From: Actinomycetota bacterium
GTDB taxonomy: Bacteria > Actinomycetota > Actinomycetes > Mycobacteriales > Mycobacteriaceae
NCBI GenBank assembly: GCA_005787665.1
Contig: SYAB01000354.1
Span: forward strand, 1 to 7,535
Direction of reading: 5' to 3'
DNA: 7,535 bases
The position numbers and the translations under genes were made by a program. Below are positions 6,307 to 7,535 of this stretch, piece after piece (position 1 is the stretch's first letter; every line of letters begins with the position of its first letter). Below the pieces are notes generated by a model that was not told the DNA's origin, searched no databases, and saw only the letters and a list, made by a program, of their open reading frames with translations.

Positions 6307-6359
6307 CCCCGGCAGGACGCCGGCATACCGGCACCCCGGCAGGACGCCGGCATACCGGC
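6306..6359 (+). repeat. Perfect 27-bp tandem duplication with alternative hairpins
   Basis: Bases 6306-6332 and 6333-6359 are identical 27-mers in direct tandem. Each unit is built from CCGGC - AGGAC - GCCGG - CATA - CCGGC. The central GCCGG can pair with either flanking CCGGC, giving two mutually exclusive 5-bp hairpins per unit (loops AGGAC or CATA). The array lies between the baeRF hairpin and the ribosome-binding site of the EcsC-like gene, so it would be in that gene's mRNA leader. It is unlike the flanking coding DNA and encodes no plausible protein on either strand. Confidence 0.9.
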
Positions 6360-6362
6360 TCT

Positions 6363-6371
6363 AGAGGAAGG
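6363..6371 (+). promoter_or_regulatory. Ribosome-binding site of the EcsC-like gene (start ambiguous)
   Basis: AGAGGAAGG lies just before two in-frame ATGs, at 6373 and 6379. Spacing from AGGA is 4 bases to the first and 10 to the second; from the GGAAGG core it is 1 and 7. Spacing mildly favours the second ATG, which would remove only Met-Ala. The site follows directly on the 27-bp repeats, so leader folding could affect its access. Confidence 0.6.
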
Positions 6372-6372
6372 C

Positions 6373-7155
6373 ATGGCCATGAGACTCCGCCGTAAGAAGT
6401 CGGAGCAGCCGCAGAATGTGCCCGCCCGCCCCGAGGACGCCGGGATGTCGGCGAAGCTGCTCTCCCATGTGCTGGAGTCCAGCACCAGGCTGCAGGCTCC
6501 CGCCGTCCGCGCCTATGTCGCCAGGTTGCGCCGGTCCCATCCGGAAGAAACGCCGGCCCAGATCATCACCCGTCTGGAGAAGCACTACCTGGCCGCGGTG
6601 ATGGCCAGTGGAGCCGCCGTCGGATCGGCAGCCGCGTTCCCCGGTATCGGTACCCTGGCCGCCCTGTCGGCGGTGGCGGGCGAGACCGTGCTGTTCCTGG
6701 AGGCCACCGCGGCGTTCGTCCTGGCGGTCGCCGAAGTGCACGGCATTCCGCTCGAGGAGCGGGAGCGCCGCCGCACCCTGGTGCTCACCGTCCTGGTGGG
6801 CGAGGACGACAGCAAGGGCGCCGTGAAGGACCTGCTCGGCCCCGGCCGCACCAGCGGAGCCTGGCTGTCCGAGGCCGAACTGCTGCCGCTGCCCGTGGTC
6901 TCCCAGCTCAACACCAAACTGATGCACTATTTCGTCAAGAAGTACACCGTCAAACGCACCGCGATGGCGTTCGGCAAGATGCTCCCAGTGGGCATCGGCG
7001 CAGCCGTCGGCGGCGGCGGGAACCGGCTGATGGGCAAGAAGATCGTCGAGAACTCGCACAAGGCATTCGGGCCGGCCCCCGCCCGCTGGCCGGTGACCCT
7101 GCATCTGCTGCCCGCGGTCGGGGACGACCTGCCCGCGATCGAGGAGGCGCAGTAG
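6373..7155 (+). CDS. EcsC-like membrane-associated protein, probable Rv1249c counterpart
   Basis: Function unknown; 260 aa (258 if it starts at the ATG at 6379). The N-terminus is very basic (MAMRLRRKKS), followed by a helical region (about 22-72). A long Ala/Gly-rich hydrophobic stretch (about 73-122) contains AAFPGIGTLAALSAV (87-101) and ends in HGIPLEERERRR (123-134). A second Gly-rich segment, MLPVGIGAAVGGGGNRL (203-219), precedes GKKIVENSHKAF (221-232). The PGIGT core, the charged block after the hydrophobic helix and the late PVGIGAAVGGGxN motif resemble the EcsC family, which is poorly characterised. No cleavable signal peptide; the basic start suggests a cytoplasmic N-terminus with one or two membrane-inserted segments. 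Immediately upstream of kgd on the same strand, it occupies the place of the membrane protein Rv1249c in M. tuberculosis. Reality of the gene is very secure, EcsC assignment moderate. Confidence 0.83.
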   Translation: MAMRLRRKKSEQPQNVPARPEDAGMSAKLLSHVLESSTRLQAPAVRAYVARLRRSHPEETPAQIITRLEKHYLAAVMASGAAVGSAAAFPGIGTLAALSAVAGETVLFLEATAAFVLAVAEVHGIPLEERERRRTLVLTVLVGEDDSKGAVKDLLGPGRTSGAWLSEAELLPLPVVSQLNTKLMHYFVKKYTVKRTAMAFGKMLPVGIGAAVGGGGNRLMGKKIVENSHKAFGPAPARWPVTLHLLPAVGDDLPAIEEAQ

Positions 7156-7168
7156 CGGTCCGCCCCCG

Positions 7169-7230
7169 CCCGGCATGCGCCTGACCTGCTCCCGGATCAC
7201 CCTCGAAGCGATAGCCTTTCTCATGCCGGG
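7169..7230. repeat. 9-bp inverted repeat bracketing the putative kgd promoter
   Basis: CCCGGCATG (7169-7177) and CATGCCGGG (7222-7230) are perfect reverse complements separated by 44 bases. The right arm overlaps the expected kgd transcription start. Possible roles are paired operator half-sites allowing looping, or a long-loop RNA hairpin if transcription reads through from the EcsC-like gene. No adjacent regulator gene is seen. Confidence 0.4.
7212..7217 (+). promoter_or_regulatory. Candidate -10 box for kgd
   Basis: TAGCCT matches TANNNT, predicting a start near 7224 and a leader of about 43 bases. The same hexamer occurs at 6294-6299 before the EcsC-like gene. There is no recognisable -35. 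A weak GAGG (7252-7255), 11 bases before GTG 7267, is the only ribosome-binding candidate. The remainder of the 111-bp gap shows no clear terminator for the EcsC-like gene. Confidence 0.4.
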
Positions 7231-7266
7231 ACCAACGAGGGCAGAAGAATCGAGGCGAGTGACTCC

Positions 7267-7535
7267 GTGAGCAGTTCGAGTTCACCTTTCGGCCAGAACG
7301 AATGGCTGGTCGAGGAGATGTACCGCAAGTTCCGCGACGACCCTTCCTCGGTGGACCCGAGCTGGCACGAGTTCCTCGTCGACTACCGGCCCGAGCCGAC
7401 GACCGCGCAGGCGGTCAGCGCCGGCAACGGACAACTCGCGACCCCGCCGCCCGCCCCGGCCCAGGCCCCTGCGCCGGCGTCTGGGCCGGCGCCCACCGCC
7501 GCCCCGGCCCAGGCGACACCGGCTGCACCGGCCCC
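7267..7535 (+). CDS. kgd: Multifunctional 2-oxoglutarate decarboxylase/dehydrogenase E1-E2 component, N-terminal part (runs off right edge)
   Basis: Kgd (SucA/OdhA-type) is a thiamine-diphosphate enzyme at the 2-oxoglutarate node of the TCA cycle; mycobacterial Kgd fuses an E2-like succinyltransferase domain to the E1 domain and is inhibited by the FHA protein GarA. The window holds 89 codons. Residues 7-40 ([16 protein letters not shown], then [16 protein letters not shown]) are the 2-oxoglutarate dehydrogenase N-terminal segment, nearly identical to M. tuberculosis Rv1248c and M. smegmatis Kgd as I recall them. From about residue 43 an Ala/Pro/Gln-rich flexible linker begins and is still running at the edge; the catalytic domains lie beyond. 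GTG at 7267 is chosen because the protein then begins Ser-rich and runs straight into SPFGQNEW as in M. smegmatis. A GTG at 7259 is out of frame. Within the linker, a 14-base stretch at 7453-7466 recurs at 7501-7514, consistent with linker growth by slippage. Confidence 0.96.
   Translation, partial: MSSSSSPFGQNEWLVEEMYRKFRDDPSSVDPSWHEFLVDYRPEPTTAQAVSAGNGQLATPPPAPAQAPAPASGPAPTAAPAQATPAAPA

Noticed and set aside
6306..6359. CRISPR-like array
   Set aside because: Two adjacent identical units without spacers, and no cas genes in the window.
6240..6485. Minus-strand 81-codon frame with a repeated AGMPASCRG peptide
   Set aside because: It simply translates the 27-bp tandem repeat and then runs antisense into the EcsC-like gene; no ribosome-binding site or family resemblance.
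7156..7168. Terminator after the EcsC-like gene (GCGGTCCGC)
   Set aside because: The arms leave a single-base loop, so no stable hairpin can form.

Overview
The window comes from a high-GC actinobacterium, almost certainly a Mycobacterium or Mycolicibacterium. The evidence is GTG starts, the strong GC bias, an LprE-type lipoprotein, and the characteristic N-terminus of the mycobacterial 2-oxoglutarate decarboxylase Kgd at the right edge. From memory, the gene order is that of the M. tuberculosis kgd (Rv1248c) - Rv1249c - Rv1250 - lprE (Rv1252c) - deaD (Rv1253) block, read on the opposite strand. It differs in its centre (a cation/proton antiporter plus an FAD-linked oxidase) and in an extra Rv2629-like gene. 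No mobile element, tRNA, rRNA or CRISPR array is visible.

Layout, left to right: (1) the N-terminal 141 codons of a DEAD-box RNA helicase on the minus strand, running off the left edge; (2) a 73-bp divergent promoter region with a 7-bp inverted repeat; (3) lprE; (4) a ChaA/y4hA-type Ca2+(Na+,K+)/H+ antiporter with a leaderless-type promoter; (5) an FAD-binding oxidase/dehydrogenase of the GlcD/D-2-hydroxyglutarate dehydrogenase family, coupled to the antiporter by a GTGA stop/start overlap; (6) a convergent 14-TM-type (DHA2) drug exporter on the minus strand, overlapping the oxidase by 26 bp; (7) a 102-bp divergent spacer with a palindrome at the exporter's ribosome-binding site; (8) a bacterial eRF1-like protein (baeRF family, Rv2629-like); (9) a 108-bp gap filled by a 12-bp-stem hairpin and a perfect 27-bp tandem duplication; (10) an EcsC-like membrane-associated protein (probable Rv1249c counterpart); (11) a 111-bp kgd upstream region; (12) the first 89 codons of kgd.

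How the genes may work together: most look like housekeeping or stress genes sharing a neighbourhood rather than one pathway. The credible links are local. The antiporter and oxidase are translationally coupled. The baeRF gene, EcsC-like gene and kgd lie in tandem, with a structured gap that could set the read-through between the first two. A possible metabolic link is that a D-2-hydroxyglutarate-type oxidase would yield 2-oxoglutarate, the substrate of Kgd. I see no clear new multi-gene system. The most unusual sequence signals are the structured 27-bp repeat leader, the GGPQ motif in the baeRF protein, and a calcium-loop-like motif in the antiporter.
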